A DNA stretch of 49,580 bases from Rhodothermales bacterium (lineage in GTDB: Bacteria; Bacteroidota; Rhodothermia; Rhodothermales; BA12): assembly GCA_014879465.1 (NCBI GenBank), contig JACSSA010000095.1:1-49580 (forward strand), read 5' to 3'. This document shows, one piece after another, positions 1 through 8,027 of this stretch. The notes under the pieces are model-generated. The model ran no database searches, was not told the DNA's origin, and worked only from the letters and a program-made list of their open reading frames with translations. Position 1 is the first letter of the stretch. Each line of letters starts with the position of its first letter. The translations under genes and the position numbers were made by a program.

Positions 1-2
1 GC

Positions 3-965
3 AACCTCTATGTGATGAATCAAGGCGAGGCGACGGTCTCGGTGCTCGATCCCGAAACCGGGACGCTCACCAAGACGATCCGCCTGCCCGACCTCGGCTT
101 CTCGGCCACCGCCAAGCCGCATTTCGCCGTGTTCGATCCCGACGGATCGGCGTGGTACCTCAGCCTGATCGGCGAGAACAAGGTCGTCAAGTTCAACGCC
201 GAAGATGCGGTGGTGGGGCAGGTCACAACCAGCCAGCCGGGTATGCTCGCGTTGGGGAGCGGGGCCGCCGCCGGGCAACTGGCCGTCTCCCGAAGCCTCT
301 CGGCGGTGAACCCGCCCGCGAGCGTCGCCGTCGTCGACCGCGCGGCGATGCAGGTGCTTGAAGAGCGCCCCATTCCCGGCCCGCATCCGCACGCTCTCGG
401 AAGTGCCGACGGGCGGTTCTTCACGGCCAGCCTGCGCCAGAACGTGCTGGTGGCGCTTCGCCCCGACGGCACGAGCGCGACCACGTCGGTTGACGACGTC
501 GATCAGGGCTTTGCGCACCTCGCCGTCGCCCCCGACCACCAGCGCCTCGCCGTCTCTGCCGACCTCACCGGCCTCGTCCACATCTTCCGCATCCAAACCG
601 ATGGATCGCTTGCGTCCGAGGGCGCGGTCTCGACCGGTGGGCGACCGTGGCACAGCCACTTCTCGGAGGACGGTGCGAAGCTGTACGTCCCGCTCTACCA
701 AGCCAACGCCGTGGCCGTGGTGGACGTCGCCACCCGGACGGTCGTCAAAACCATCACGGGCAACGGCCTTGCCAACCCGTATACGGCGATGCTCAGCCCC
801 GACGGTGCGACGCTCTACGTCTCCAACGCCAACCTCAACGGCGCGTACACGGCCAGCACCAACGGCACGGTCGTGTGGATCGACACGGCCACGGACACGA
901 TTGCTCGCGTGGTCGAGGTGGGGCGCTCCCCCACGGGCCTTGCGATGATGGGGACGCACCATTGA
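3..965 (+). CDS. YVTN-type beta-propeller protein, 5' end cut by window
   Basis: The reading frame is open to the left edge (the bases before the first GTG/ATG read N-L-Y-V in frame and fit a propeller strand), so the true start lies outside. About 320 residues are visible. Repeating strands such as LYVMNQGEATVSVLD, LYVPLYQANAVAVVDVATR and LYVSNANLNG, each followed by a T-x-T/V-I strand, are the hallmark of the YVTN/cytochrome D1-like beta-propeller family, usually secreted or periplasmic. No enzyme motif is visible, so the role is unassigned; such proteins often serve as binding scaffolds. It overlaps the next gene by four bases (TTGA), which suggests translational coupling and a shared transcript with the FG-GAP protein. 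Confidence 0.8.
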   Translation, partial: NLYVMNQGEATVSVLDPETGTLTKTIRLPDLGFSATAKPHFAVFDPDGSAWYLSLIGENKVVKFNAEDAVVGQVTTSQPGMLALGSGAAAGQLAVSRSLSAVNPPASVAVVDRAAMQVLEERPIPGPHPHALGSADGRFFTASLRQNVLVALRPDGTSATTSVDDVDQGFAHLAVAPDHQRLAVSADLTGLVHIFRIQTDGSLASEGAVSTGGRPWHSHFSEDGAKLYVPLYQANAVAVVDVATRTVVKTITGNGLANPYTAMLSPDGATLYVSNANLNGAYTASTNGTVVWIDTATDTIARVVEVGRSPTGLAMMGTHH

Positions 966-2983
966 TTCGCGCCGCCCTCGCCGCCGCCCTTGCGCTGCTG
1001 CCGCTTGCCGTGCACGCGCAGCCGTCGTTCCGACGCGAAGTCGATCCCTTCGCTGTGCTCGACAGCGTCGGAACGCGCTTCGCCCAGCCGTTTCTCGGCG
1101 GCTACGCTCGCCCACGCCCGCATCTCGTCGACCTCGACGGCGACCTGGACTTCGACCTCGTCGTGCAGGAGGCGACCGGGCGGGCCACGCGCTTCGAGAA
1201 CATGGGCGGCGGGGCCTTTGCGCACCGCACCGACCGCTTCCTCGACGGTCTCGGCGCGTTCGAGTGGCTTCGGTTCGTCCGATTCGACAACGACCCGTAC
1301 CCCGACCTGCTGCTCGAACAGCCGCTCGGCTATGTGCAGGCGTGGCGCGGAACGGCCACGGGCGCGTTCGAGCAGGTGGCCGACACCGTGCGCCTTGCCA
1401 CCGGACGCCCGGCGTTCGTGGACCGCCAGAACCTTCCCGCCGTGGCCGACCTTACCGGCGACGGACGCCTCGATATGCTGTACGCCGCCGTTGACGGCGG
1501 CCTCGTCTTTTTCGAGGGCACGACGCCCGAACCCAGCGGCGCGCCGCGCTTTCTCGCGCCCGTCGAGCCGTACCAAGGCATCCACATCGTCGGCGAGTTC
1601 GGCAAAGATGCGGGCACGCGCCACGGGGCCAGCGCCCTCGCGCTGCACGACGTGGACGGCGACGGCGACCTCGACTTGCTCTGGGGCGACTTCTTCAACG
1701 CCTCCTTCTACCTTGTCCGCAACGACGGCACGCCGCAAACGCCGAGGCTCGTGGTTTCCGGCAACCGTTTTCCCGCCGCGCTTCCGTTCGTCTCCTCCGG
1801 CTTCAACGCACCCGCGTTTGGCGACCTCTCGGGAGACGGACGCGCCGACCTCGTCGTGGGCGTGGTGGGCGGATCGTTCGGCCAGAACCGCACCGCCGAT
1901 CCGCCGCTGTTTCGCTTCGACGGACGCGCCGCGCCCGGCACGTTCGCCGCGCCCGTTCCGCTGCTCTCCACGCTCGATCTGGGAGACGGGGCCGTGCCTG
2001 CCGTCGCCGACTTCGACGACGATGGTGTCCCCGACCTGATCGCGGGTACGACCCAAGGACGGCTGCGTGCGTTCGTTAATATTGGCAACACGCTGCGCCC
2101 CGTCTGGCAGCCCGTCGCGCTCGATGTGCCGTTTGATCCGAACCGCTACGCCGCCGCGCCGACGATTGCCGATCTCGATGGCGATGGGCAGGCCGACCTC
2201 GTCGTGGGTGCGTTCGACGGCACGGCCCGCTGGCTCCGCCGCACCGGCGCGTTCCGGTTTGAAGACGGCGGCGTGCTCGTGCAGCCGCCTCGCGCCCAGC
2301 GTCTGCGCCCGGCTCTCGGCGATGTGGACGGCGACGGCGACCTCGACCTCGTGGCGGGCGACGCAGGAGGGCGGACGTTCGTCTACCGCAACACCGGTAC
2401 GCGTGCAGCCCCGGCCTTCGCGCTCGTCACCGAAACCCTCGTGCCGCGCTCGCTGCTTCGCTACGCACCCGCGCTGGCCGACGTCACCGGCGACGGACGC
2501 GTCGATCTTGCGCTGGGCGTGGAGGCCACCGGCGGCGTCCGCTTCTTCACGCTTCCGTCGATCGATCGCGCCGTGCCGCTCCCCGACACGCTGGAGGCGC
2601 TGCCCGGCGCGACGCCGGCGTTTTTCGACGCCGACGGCGACGGCGACCCCGACCTGCTCGTCGGGGCGGACGGCGGCGGGTTCGTGTTCTTTCGCAACGG
2701 CGGCGCGTCGAGCGGTGCGGCGGCAGTCGTGGCTGGGGTGCATCCGCAGCCCGCCCGCACGGTGGCGCACCTCGTGCTCGCGTTGGGCACGGCGCAGACG
2801 GTCGGGGCGGAGGCGTTCGACGTGCTGGGGCGGCGCGTGGCGCGCCTGAACGAAACGCCGCTGGACGGGGGTGCGCAGACGCTCGCGTTCGACGTGTCGG
2901 CGTGGCCACCGGGCGTCTACACCGTACGCGTCACGTCCGGCGGGCAGATCGTCGCCGCGGCACGCGTCGTCGTGGTGTGGTAA
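962..2983 (+). CDS. Secreted FG-GAP/VCBS repeat protein with T9SS C-terminal sorting domain
   Basis: 673 residues if translation starts at the TTG at 962; this start puts a clean signal peptide (IRAALAAALALLPLAVHAQ) at the N-terminus and overlaps the previous stop. The body carries many D-x-D-x-D-G calcium-binding loops (for example DVDGDGDLDLLWGD) typical of FG-GAP/VCBS beta-propeller repeats. The last 80 or so residues (VLGRRVARLNETPL... to the final PGVYTVRVTSGG...VVVVW) fit a type A T9SS sorting domain, so the protein should cross the outer membrane through T9SS and be processed by PorU, encoded in this window. The binding partner is unknown. The track frame extends upstream of 962 but that part is a shadow of the propeller gene. 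Confidence 0.85.
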   Translation: MIRAALAAALALLPLAVHAQPSFRREVDPFAVLDSVGTRFAQPFLGGYARPRPHLVDLDGDLDFDLVVQEATGRATRFENMGGGAFAHRTDRFLDGLGAFEWLRFVRFDNDPYPDLLLEQPLGYVQAWRGTATGAFEQVADTVRLATGRPAFVDRQNLPAVADLTGDGRLDMLYAAVDGGLVFFEGTTPEPSGAPRFLAPVEPYQGIHIVGEFGKDAGTRHGASALALHDVDGDGDLDLLWGDFFNASFYLVRNDGTPQTPRLVVSGNRFPAALPFVSSGFNAPAFGDLSGDGRADLVVGVVGGSFGQNRTADPPLFRFDGRAAPGTFAAPVPLLSTLDLGDGAVPAVADFDDDGVPDLIAGTTQGRLRAFVNIGNTLRPVWQPVALDVPFDPNRYAAAPTIADLDGDGQADLVVGAFDGTARWLRRTGAFRFEDGGVLVQPPRAQRLRPALGDVDGDGDLDLVAGDAGGRTFVYRNTGTRAAPAFALVTETLVPRSLLRYAPALADVTGDGRVDLALGVEATGGVRFFTLPSIDRAVPLPDTLEALPGATPAFFDADGDGDPDLLVGADGGGFVFFRNGGASSGAAAVVAGVHPQPARTVAHLVLALGTAQTVGAEAFDVLGRRVARLNETPLDGGAQTLAFDVSAWPPGVYTVRVTSGGQIVAAARVVVVW

Positions 2984-3001
2984 CGGGCAATCCGGCGCAA
3001 C

Positions 3002-3030
3002 GTAGAGACGCCCCACTTGGGCGTCTCTAC
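3002..3030. terminator. 12-bp perfect inverted repeat, bidirectional terminator-like
   Basis: GTAGAGACGCCC (3002-3013) and GGGCGTCTCTAC (3019-3030) pair perfectly around a 5-base loop. It lies between the convergent FG-GAP and TPR genes, so it can end transcripts from both sides. A degenerate copy sits at 9888-9916, which suggests a dispersed repeat family rather than a one-off terminator. Confidence 0.75.
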
Positions 3031-3052
3031 CGTTCGTTGCCGCCCTTCTGGG

Positions 3053-4453
3053 TCAGAACCGCAGGCGGCGACGCAGCGCCGGGTCGGCGTAGAGGCCGGG
3101 GTAGGCGGCGCGGAAATCGTCGCGCAACGTCGGGTCAAGGCGGAAGGCGGTGTCGAGGGCGCGGACGGTGGCGTCGGTGTCGCCTGCCGCGTAAAACGCC
3201 TTGGCTTCGCGGAAATGTACGGCCGCGTTGTCCGGCGCGGCGCGGTGAGCGGCGCGGAAGGCGTCTACGGCCTCAGGGAAGCGTCCGGCCTCGAAGAGCG
3301 TGTCGGCGTAGTCGAGCCATCCGTCGCCGTTGTCCGGCTCCATCGTCACCACCTGCCGGTAGGCGTCAAGGGCGTCGGCGAGGCGTCCGGCGTTGTAGAG
3401 GCTGTCGGCGCGGGCGTAGTGGAATTCCGCGACCTCCGGGTGCAGGCCAAGCGCTGCGTCGAACGCTCGGATGGCGTCGTCGAATCGGCCTTCGGCGTCG
3501 AGGCAACAGCCAAGGCCGTAGTGGGCTTCGGCGTAGCCGCTGTCGAGCACCAGCGCGTGGCGGAAGGCCTCCATGGCCTCGCCGAGCCGCTGCTGCTCCT
3601 CGTAAGCAAGGCCGAGGTTGTAGTACGTCGCCGCGTCCGGGCCTTCGAGTTGCAGGACGCGCTCGTAGGCTTCCACGGCCTCGTCGAGCTGCCCAAGGTT
3701 AGCCAGGACGTTGCCTCGGTTGTAGTGCGCCGACGCGAACGTGTCGTCCACGGCGAGTGCAAGGTCGTAGGCGTTGAGGGCTTCGTCAAAGCGTTCGAGC
3801 CGAGTAAAGACGATGCCCTTGTTGTACCACGCATCCGCCGAATACGGCTCGTGGTCGAGGTGACGGTCGTAGGCGACGAGGCTGTCCTCGTCGCGGCCCA
3901 TCCGGTCGAGGCAGAAGCCAATTTCGTAGTAGACCTCCGGATGGTCGGGGTCGAGGTCGGCGCAGCGCTCAAACGCTTGAAGCGCCTCGTCGAGCCGGTC
4001 GGCGCGCTCGAACGTGAGGCCAAGGTTGAATAGGGCGTCTTCGTGTGTAGGTTCGAGCGCGAGGGCGTGCTCGAAGGCCTCCAGCGCCTCGTCGGTGCGG
4101 CCGAGCAGGTCGAGCGCCACGCCCCGGTTGACAATCACCTCCACGTCGTCGGGGAGGAGGGTGAGCGCCCAGTCGTAGGCCTCCAGCGCGTCGGTGTTGC
4201 GGTCGAGAGCGCCGAGCAGAATGCCGCGCCGCATCCACGCCTCGCCGTCGTGCGGGGCGCTTTCGAGCAGGCGGTCCACCACGGTCAGCGCATCGTCGTA
4301 GCGTTCTTGCTCGTAGTAAAACGAGGCAATCTCTTCGAGGTCGTGCGAGTCGAAGTACGTCGCCTCGCCGGACTCGTAGGCTGCCACGAGGTCGCGCAGG
4401 CGCTCGGCATCGGCGTCGTCGGTATCGTCGTAGTCAAAGTCGAACAGCCCCAT
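3053..4453 (-). CDS. Tetratricopeptide repeat protein
   Basis: 466 residues from the ATG at 4453 (MGLFDFDYDD). No signal peptide, an acidic N-terminus, then about eleven consecutive 34-residue TPR units recognisable by A-x-x-x-x-G-N/L-G-L and A-x-x-x-Y-x-x-A-L-x-L-x-P patterns (e.g. YYNLGLAYEEQQRLGEAMEA). TPR arrays mediate protein-protein contacts; the partner cannot be read from sequence. Upstream in-frame sequence reaching 4654 lies across the promoter and is not coding. It is transcribed away from the response regulator at 4665 and probably has its own promoter at 4541-4571. Confidence 0.85.
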   Translation of the reverse strand: MGLFDFDYDDTDDADAERLRDLVAAYESGEATYFDSHDLEEIASFYYEQERYDDALTVVDRLLESAPHDGEAWMRRGILLGALDRNTDALEAYDWALTLLPDDVEVIVNRGVALDLLGRTDEALEAFEHALALEPTHEDALFNLGLTFERADRLDEALQAFERCADLDPDHPEVYYEIGFCLDRMGRDEDSLVAYDRHLDHEPYSADAWYNKGIVFTRLERFDEALNAYDLALAVDDTFASAHYNRGNVLANLGQLDEAVEAYERVLQLEGPDAATYYNLGLAYEEQQRLGEAMEAFRHALVLDSGYAEAHYGLGCCLDAEGRFDDAIRAFDAALGLHPEVAEFHYARADSLYNAGRLADALDAYRQVVTMEPDNGDGWLDYADTLFEAGRFPEAVDAFRAAHRAAPDNAAVHFREAKAFYAAGDTDATVRALDTAFRLDPTLRDDFRAAYPGLYADPALRRRLRF

Positions 4454-4506
4454 CGGCGTGCAGAAACCGTAAGGTGGTGGGAGAGATCGAGGGAAACGAT
4501 GCGGCG

Positions 4507-4548
4507 GCGAAAGGTTGCGAAGCGTGGGCGAAAGGTTGGCCAAAGGTA
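4507..4548 (-). repeat. Three ACCTTTsGCC direct repeats over the TPR-gene promoter
   Basis: Read on the minus strand, ACCTTTGGCC, AACCTTTCGCC and AACCTTTCGCC follow each other, the last two 21 bp apart (one to two helical turns). The first copy contains the TACCTTTG box. The arrangement could be an operator array or duplication around the promoter. Confidence 0.45.
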
Positions 4549-4571
4549 GGTGGCGCACGCATCCGAAACAA
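4541..4571 (-). promoter_or_regulatory. Bacteroidetes-type promoter for the TPR gene
   Basis: On the minus strand a TTG (4571-4569) is followed 20 bases later by TACCTTTG (4548-4541), an exact match to the -7 consensus TAnnTTTG of Bacteroidetes sigma factor promoters. The TPR start codon is at 4453, leaving a leader of roughly 80 bases. Confidence 0.6.
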
Positions 4572-4664
4572 GACCGTTCCACAAACCGGATGCATAACCT
4601 CTCCCCGATGAATCCGTCGGGGGTCTTAAGCCGTTTATTTTGAACGGTCCCCACGCCTTCTTCG

Positions 4665-5282
4665 ATGTCTTCCTCCGCCCCGCTTCGGCTTGTTCTGGCC
4701 GACGATCACGCTCTGTTTCGAAGCGGGCTTCGTTCTCTGCTTGAGCGTACCCGAACGCTCGCCGTGGTGGCCGAGGCATCCAGCGGACGGGAAGCGCTTG
4801 AAGCGGTGGCGCAGCACGCCCCAGACGGCCTGGTGTTGGATGTGCATATGAAGGATATGCTGGGTACGGCGGTGATGCAGCAGCTGCGTGAGCAAGACGT
4901 CCGGGTGCGCGTGCTCGTGCTCTCGGCGCACGCCGACGTGCCGTACGTCGAGCAGATGGCGCGGGCAGGAGCAAACGGCTACGTCACCAAAGATCGTTCG
5001 CCGCTCGATATCGCCGAAGCCGTTCGGCGCGTGGTGCAGGGCGAGGAAGTGTGGCTCGTGCCGCAGCCGCTGGCCTCGCCGCTGCTGGCGCTCCACGAAC
5101 GCGAGCGCCGCGTGCTGGTGCTGCTCGCCCAAGGCCTCTCCAACGATGCCATCGCCGCAGAGGCGGGCATGGCGGAGAACACCGTCCGCAACTACCTCAC
5201 CGTCATCTACGAGAAGCTGGGCGTGGAGGGTGCACGCGAGGCCATCGCGTGGGCGTGGCGCAACCGGGTGATGGAGCCGTAA
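4665..5282 (+). CDS. NarL/FixJ-family response regulator
   Basis: 205 residues. N-terminal receiver domain (about 7-125) with the acidic pair ADD near residue 12-14, the phosphoacceptor Asp59 in GLVLDVHM, Ser/Thr position in VLSAHA and Lys109 in YVTKD. C-terminal LuxR-type helix-turn-helix (about 143-200; ERRVLVLLAQGLSNDAIAAE, then AENTVRNYLTVIYEKLGV). It is a phosphorylation-controlled transcription factor. The sensor kinase gene follows 20 bases later, so the pair is one operon. The start reads TTCGATG, without a Shine-Dalgarno. Confidence 0.93.
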   Translation: MSSSAPLRLVLADDHALFRSGLRSLLERTRTLAVVAEASSGREALEAVAQHAPDGLVLDVHMKDMLGTAVMQQLREQDVRVRVLVLSAHADVPYVEQMARAGANGYVTKDRSPLDIAEAVRRVVQGEEVWLVPQPLASPLLALHERERRVLVLLAQGLSNDAIAAEAGMAENTVRNYLTVIYEKLGVEGAREAIAWAWRNRVMEP

Positions 5283-5302
5283 CCGTTTGCCCATTCTGCC
5301 CT

Positions 5303-6427
5303 ATGCGTACGCTTACTGCTTGGATTCGCGGATTGGCCGTCGGGCTGGCCCTGCTGGCCGCCCAACCTGCTGCTACGCAGCCCACGCTTGCGCTACCGGA
5401 TTCCGCACGCCCCGACCCCGGCCAGGTCGGTTTCCGCGACTCGCTCCGTTACCACAATCCGACGCCGGGCAAGTGGGTGTTTATCTGGGTCGAACACCTC
5501 GGCAACGGGCAAGCGCGGATCGTGCGCCGGGTGGGCGATGCGCCGCCCGACACCTTTCCTACCACGACGACTGAACTGGCCTTGCTGCCCGACATCGCGA
5601 ACACGGATTCGATTGTGGTCACGCGGTTCGCGGTGGGCGTCAAGCACGGACGAGTCTTCTTCGGGGTGGAGCAGGCGTGGCCGCAGGTTCTGGCGGGCAC
5701 GTTTCTCCTGCTGCTGGTCGTCGGGGGCGGAGTGGTGCTGCGCCGCAGCCAACGCCGCGTCAAGGTTGCCGAAGCCCAGGTGGCGCAGCAGTTTCAGACG
5801 GCACTCCACGTTGAAAAAGGCCACGAGGCCGAGCGCGGCCGGCTCGCCCGCGACCTGCACGACGGACCGCTGCAAGACCTCGCCGCCGTGCGGATGCGGC
5901 TCTACTCGGCCCAGAACCTGCCGCCCGAAGTCGTCGAAACGCTCGACGAGGCGCTGGGCCACATCGCGCAGGTGCTGCGCGGCCTCACCGACGACTTGCG
6001 CACGCCCTTGCTGCACGAGGCCGGGTTGGCGACGGCGGTGGAGACGATGGCTCAGCGTCGGCATCCCGAACTGATCCTTGATCTTGGTTTCGACGATGCC
6101 GTCACGCCGCCCGATCCGCTGGGGGCAACGTGCTTCCGCATCGTGCAAGAAGCCCTTGCCAACGCCGTCCGCCATGGCGACGCCTCAAACGCCCACGTCA
6201 CGCTCGACCGCGTGAACGGCCGCTGGGATCTGGCGGTGAACGACGATGGGGGCGGCTTCGACCTTGGCGGTGATGCGCCCGACTTTGCGGCGCTGGAGAG
6301 CGAGAGCCACTTTGGCCTCGTGGGCATGCGCGAGCGCGTGCGCTTGCTTGGCGGCACGTTGGAGGTGACAAGCACGCCGGGGCAGGGCACGACGGTGCGG
6401 GCGACGCTGCCCGCCAACACGGCATAG
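5303..6427 (+). CDS. NarX-type sensor histidine kinase (HisKA_3)
   Basis: 374 residues from ATG 5303. Signal sequence (about 1-25), a short periplasmic domain of about 100 residues (contains KWVFIWVEHLGNG), one transmembrane segment near 129-146, then a coiled linker, the HisKA_3 dimerisation domain with phosphorylated His186 in ARDLHDGPLQDLAA, and an HATPase domain (ALANAVRHG N-box, NDDGGGF G1 box, FGLVGMRERV G2 box). It phosphorylates the regulator encoded just upstream. The stimulus is unknown; the short extracytoplasmic part does not match a sensor domain I recognise. A short hairpin with a run of T follows the stop. Confidence 0.92.
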   Translation: MRTLTAWIRGLAVGLALLAAQPAATQPTLALPDSARPDPGQVGFRDSLRYHNPTPGKWVFIWVEHLGNGQARIVRRVGDAPPDTFPTTTTELALLPDIANTDSIVVTRFAVGVKHGRVFFGVEQAWPQVLAGTFLLLLVVGGGVVLRRSQRRVKVAEAQVAQQFQTALHVEKGHEAERGRLARDLHDGPLQDLAAVRMRLYSAQNLPPEVVETLDEALGHIAQVLRGLTDDLRTPLLHEAGLATAVETMAQRRHPELILDLGFDDAVTPPDPLGATCFRIVQEALANAVRHGDASNAHVTLDRVNGRWDLAVNDDGGGFDLGGDAPDFAALESESHFGLVGMRERVRLLGGTLEVTSTPGQGTTVRATLPANTA

Positions 6428-6504
6428 CGCTTTTTTTTGCGCGGCGGTTCCGTAGCTCGCCGCCGCCCGGCACGTCAGGGGTGTCCACCTAACCTCCTGC
6501 TGCC

Positions 6505-6690
6505 ATGCGCACGCTTCTGCTGCTTCCGCTCCTGTCGCTCACCACCGCTGCCGCTGCCCCGCCCCCCGCGTCGCTCCCGGCGCTGACGCCTGAGGTGCAG
6601 GCCCTCGCCACCACCTCGGAGTTGCCCGAGGGCCCGTGCTGGAAGTATGTCTGCGAAGGGAGTGTCTGCGTTTGGGTCTTTCTGTGTTGA
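6505..6690 (+). CDS. Small secreted Cys-rich peptide, function unknown
   Basis: 61 residues: a convincing signal peptide (MRTLLLLPLLSLTTAAAA) and a mature part of about 43 residues that ends in CWKYVCEGSVCVWVFLC, four cysteines in 17 residues. The codon bias matches neighbouring genes, the ORF has a T-tailed hairpin terminator directly behind it (6708-6749), and it does not overlap other genes. I recognise no family. It might be a small disulfide-bonded or metal-binding exported peptide. The reality of the gene is likely but not certain. Confidence 0.55.
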   Translation: MRTLLLLPLLSLTTAAAAPPPASLPALTPEVQALATTSELPEGPCWKYVCEGSVCVWVFLC

Positions 6691-6707
6691 GTGACACGAC
6701 GACGGAC

Positions 6708-6749
6708 GCGCACGCCCGACAGCATAGGCTGCCGGGCGTGCGCGCGTTT
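6708..6749 (+). terminator. Rho-independent terminator after the small secreted peptide
   Basis: GCGCACGCCCG (6708-6718) pairs with CGGGCGTGCGC (6733-6743), followed shortly by TTT. Confidence 0.7.
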
Positions 6750-6751
6750 CG

Positions 6752-6759
6752 TACCTTCG
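6752..6759 (+). promoter_or_regulatory. TACCTTCG -7-like element before tmk
   Basis: TACCTTCG lies 30 bases before the tmk start codon and matches the recurrent TACCTTNG element of this window. I see no good TTTG partner at the expected distance. Confidence 0.4.
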
Positions 6760-6789
6760 GATCCGCTTTTCCGTCTTCGCCCCCGCCCC

Positions 6790-7425
6790 ATGTTCATCTC
6801 GTTTGAAGGCCTCGACGGCAGCGGCAAGACAACCCAGATCGAACGTCTTCACGCGCGCCTCGAAGCCGCTGGGAAGACCGTGGTGCGCGTGCGCGAACCG
6901 GGCGGCACGGCGGTCTCGGAACGCATCCGCTCGCTGCTGCTCGACCCTGATGCGCCGATTGTCCCTCGGGCCGAGCTGCTGCTCTTCTCTGCGGCCCGCG
7001 CACAGGTGTGCGACGAGATCATCCGCCCGGCTCTACGCAGCGGCGACGTGGTGATTGCCGACCGCTTCTTCGACTCCACTACGGCGTACCAAGGTGGCGG
7101 ACGCGGCCTTGCCAATCCGGATTGGCTGGGCGACTTCCATCGCTTCGTCACCGATGGCCTCGTGCCCGACCTGACCGTCTACCTCCGCCTCGACCCGGAG
7201 ACGGCGCTGGCTCGCCGCCGTGCCCGTTCGGCCACGGACGACCGGATGGAGGCTTCAGGGCAGAAGTTCTTTGACCGCGTTGCAAAGGCGTACGACACAC
7301 TGGCAGCCAGCGAACCCGAACGGTTCGTGGTGCTCAACGCCGCGCTGCCCGTCGAGGTGCTGGCCGAGGCGATTTGGAGGGACGTGCGCCGCGTGGACGG
7401 AAACCTCGGCGGGGCACGTCGGTAG
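6790..7425 (+). CDS. tmk: Thymidylate kinase
   Basis: 211 residues, the usual family length. It phosphorylates dTMP to dTDP with ATP in the cytoplasm, an essential step of dTTP synthesis. Visible motifs: P-loop FEGLDGSGKTTQ (residues 4-15), the DR(Y/F) motif in ADRFFDSTTAYQGGGR, the substrate-binding REPGGT (about 37), and a LID region with R-R-A-R-S. ATG 6790 is chosen because the family begins directly with this strand; in-frame upstream sequence belongs to the terminator and promoter. The Fur-family gene starts 22 bases after the stop. Confidence 0.95.
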   Translation: MFISFEGLDGSGKTTQIERLHARLEAAGKTVVRVREPGGTAVSERIRSLLLDPDAPIVPRAELLLFSAARAQVCDEIIRPALRSGDVVIADRFFDSTTAYQGGGRGLANPDWLGDFHRFVTDGLVPDLTVYLRLDPETALARRRARSATDDRMEASGQKFFDRVAKAYDTLAASEPERFVVLNAALPVEVLAEAIWRDVRRVDGNLGGARR

Positions 7426-7447
7426 TCCGTACGCAGTCTCCTTCCCG

Positions 7448-7930
7448 ATGGAACGCCCCTTCGTCGCCCACACCGAACAGGCCCGCGAGGTCTTTCGAAC
7501 CTTCTTGCGCGAGCGCGGGCAGCGCCAAACGCCCGAGCGCTTCGCGGTCTTGGAGGCGCTCTACCACACCGGCGACCATGTGGATGCCGACGCTCTCTAC
7601 CAGCATCTGCGCGACGAGGCGGATGCGTCGGTGAGCCGCGCCACGGTCTACAATACGCTCGACCTGCTCGTGGAAGCGGGCCTTGCCACGCGCCACCAGT
7701 TCGACGGCTCGCACGCCCGCTACGAACGCGCCTACGCCTACGCCCAGCACGACCACCTCATCTGCACCGACTGTGGGCACATCTACGAATTCTGCGACCC
7801 ACGCCTGCACGACACCCAGCAGATGATCGGCCAGATTCTCGGCTTTGCCGTGGCGCGCCATTCGCTTACCCTCTACGGCCAGTGCCGTCGTGACGCCTGC
7901 CCCAATCGCGCCGAATCCGACGACGCGTGA
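7448..7930 (+). CDS. Fur-family metal-responsive repressor
   Basis: 160 residues from ATG 7448 (context CCCGATG). N-terminal winged helix (about 15-90; RQTPERFAVLEAL, then SRATVYNTLDLLVEAGL recognition helix). C-terminal dimerisation domain with HDHLICTDCGHIYEF (His-rich regulatory site and CxxC) and a second pair, CRRDAC, typical of the structural zinc site. Fur/Zur/PerR members regulate iron, zinc or peroxide genes; the subfamily cannot be fixed from sequence alone. It lies directly behind tmk and may share its transcript. Confidence 0.9.
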   Translation: MERPFVAHTEQAREVFRTFLRERGQRQTPERFAVLEALYHTGDHVDADALYQHLRDEADASVSRATVYNTLDLLVEAGLATRHQFDGSHARYERAYAYAQHDHLICTDCGHIYEFCDPRLHDTQQMIGQILGFAVARHSLTLYGQCRRDACPNRAESDDA

Positions 7931-7976
7931 ATCTCTCCACGGTTGAGCCTTGACTTCGAGGTTTTCCACGTCGTTC

Positions 7977-8010
7977 TTTGTGTGTGGATAACCGTTTGGC
8001 TGTACCTTCC
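7977..8010 (+). promoter_or_regulatory. Promoter with embedded DnaA box
   Basis: TTTG (7977-7980) and TACCTTCC (8003-8010) are separated by 22 bases, close to the Bacteroidetes -33/-7 spacing. Between them lies TGTGGATAA (7983-7991), a perfect DnaA box in reverse orientation (TTATCCACA). A weaker box, TTTTCCACG, sits at about 7962-7970 in opposite orientation. Confidence 0.5.
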
Positions 8011-8027
8011 ATCGTCCCGTCTTCCCG

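Noticed and set aside
815-3016. Long minus-strand frame opposite the FG-GAP gene
   Set aside because: It is low-complexity, Arg/Val-rich and has no domain; the plus strand holds a clear signal peptide, repeats and sorting domain. It results from GC-rich third positions.
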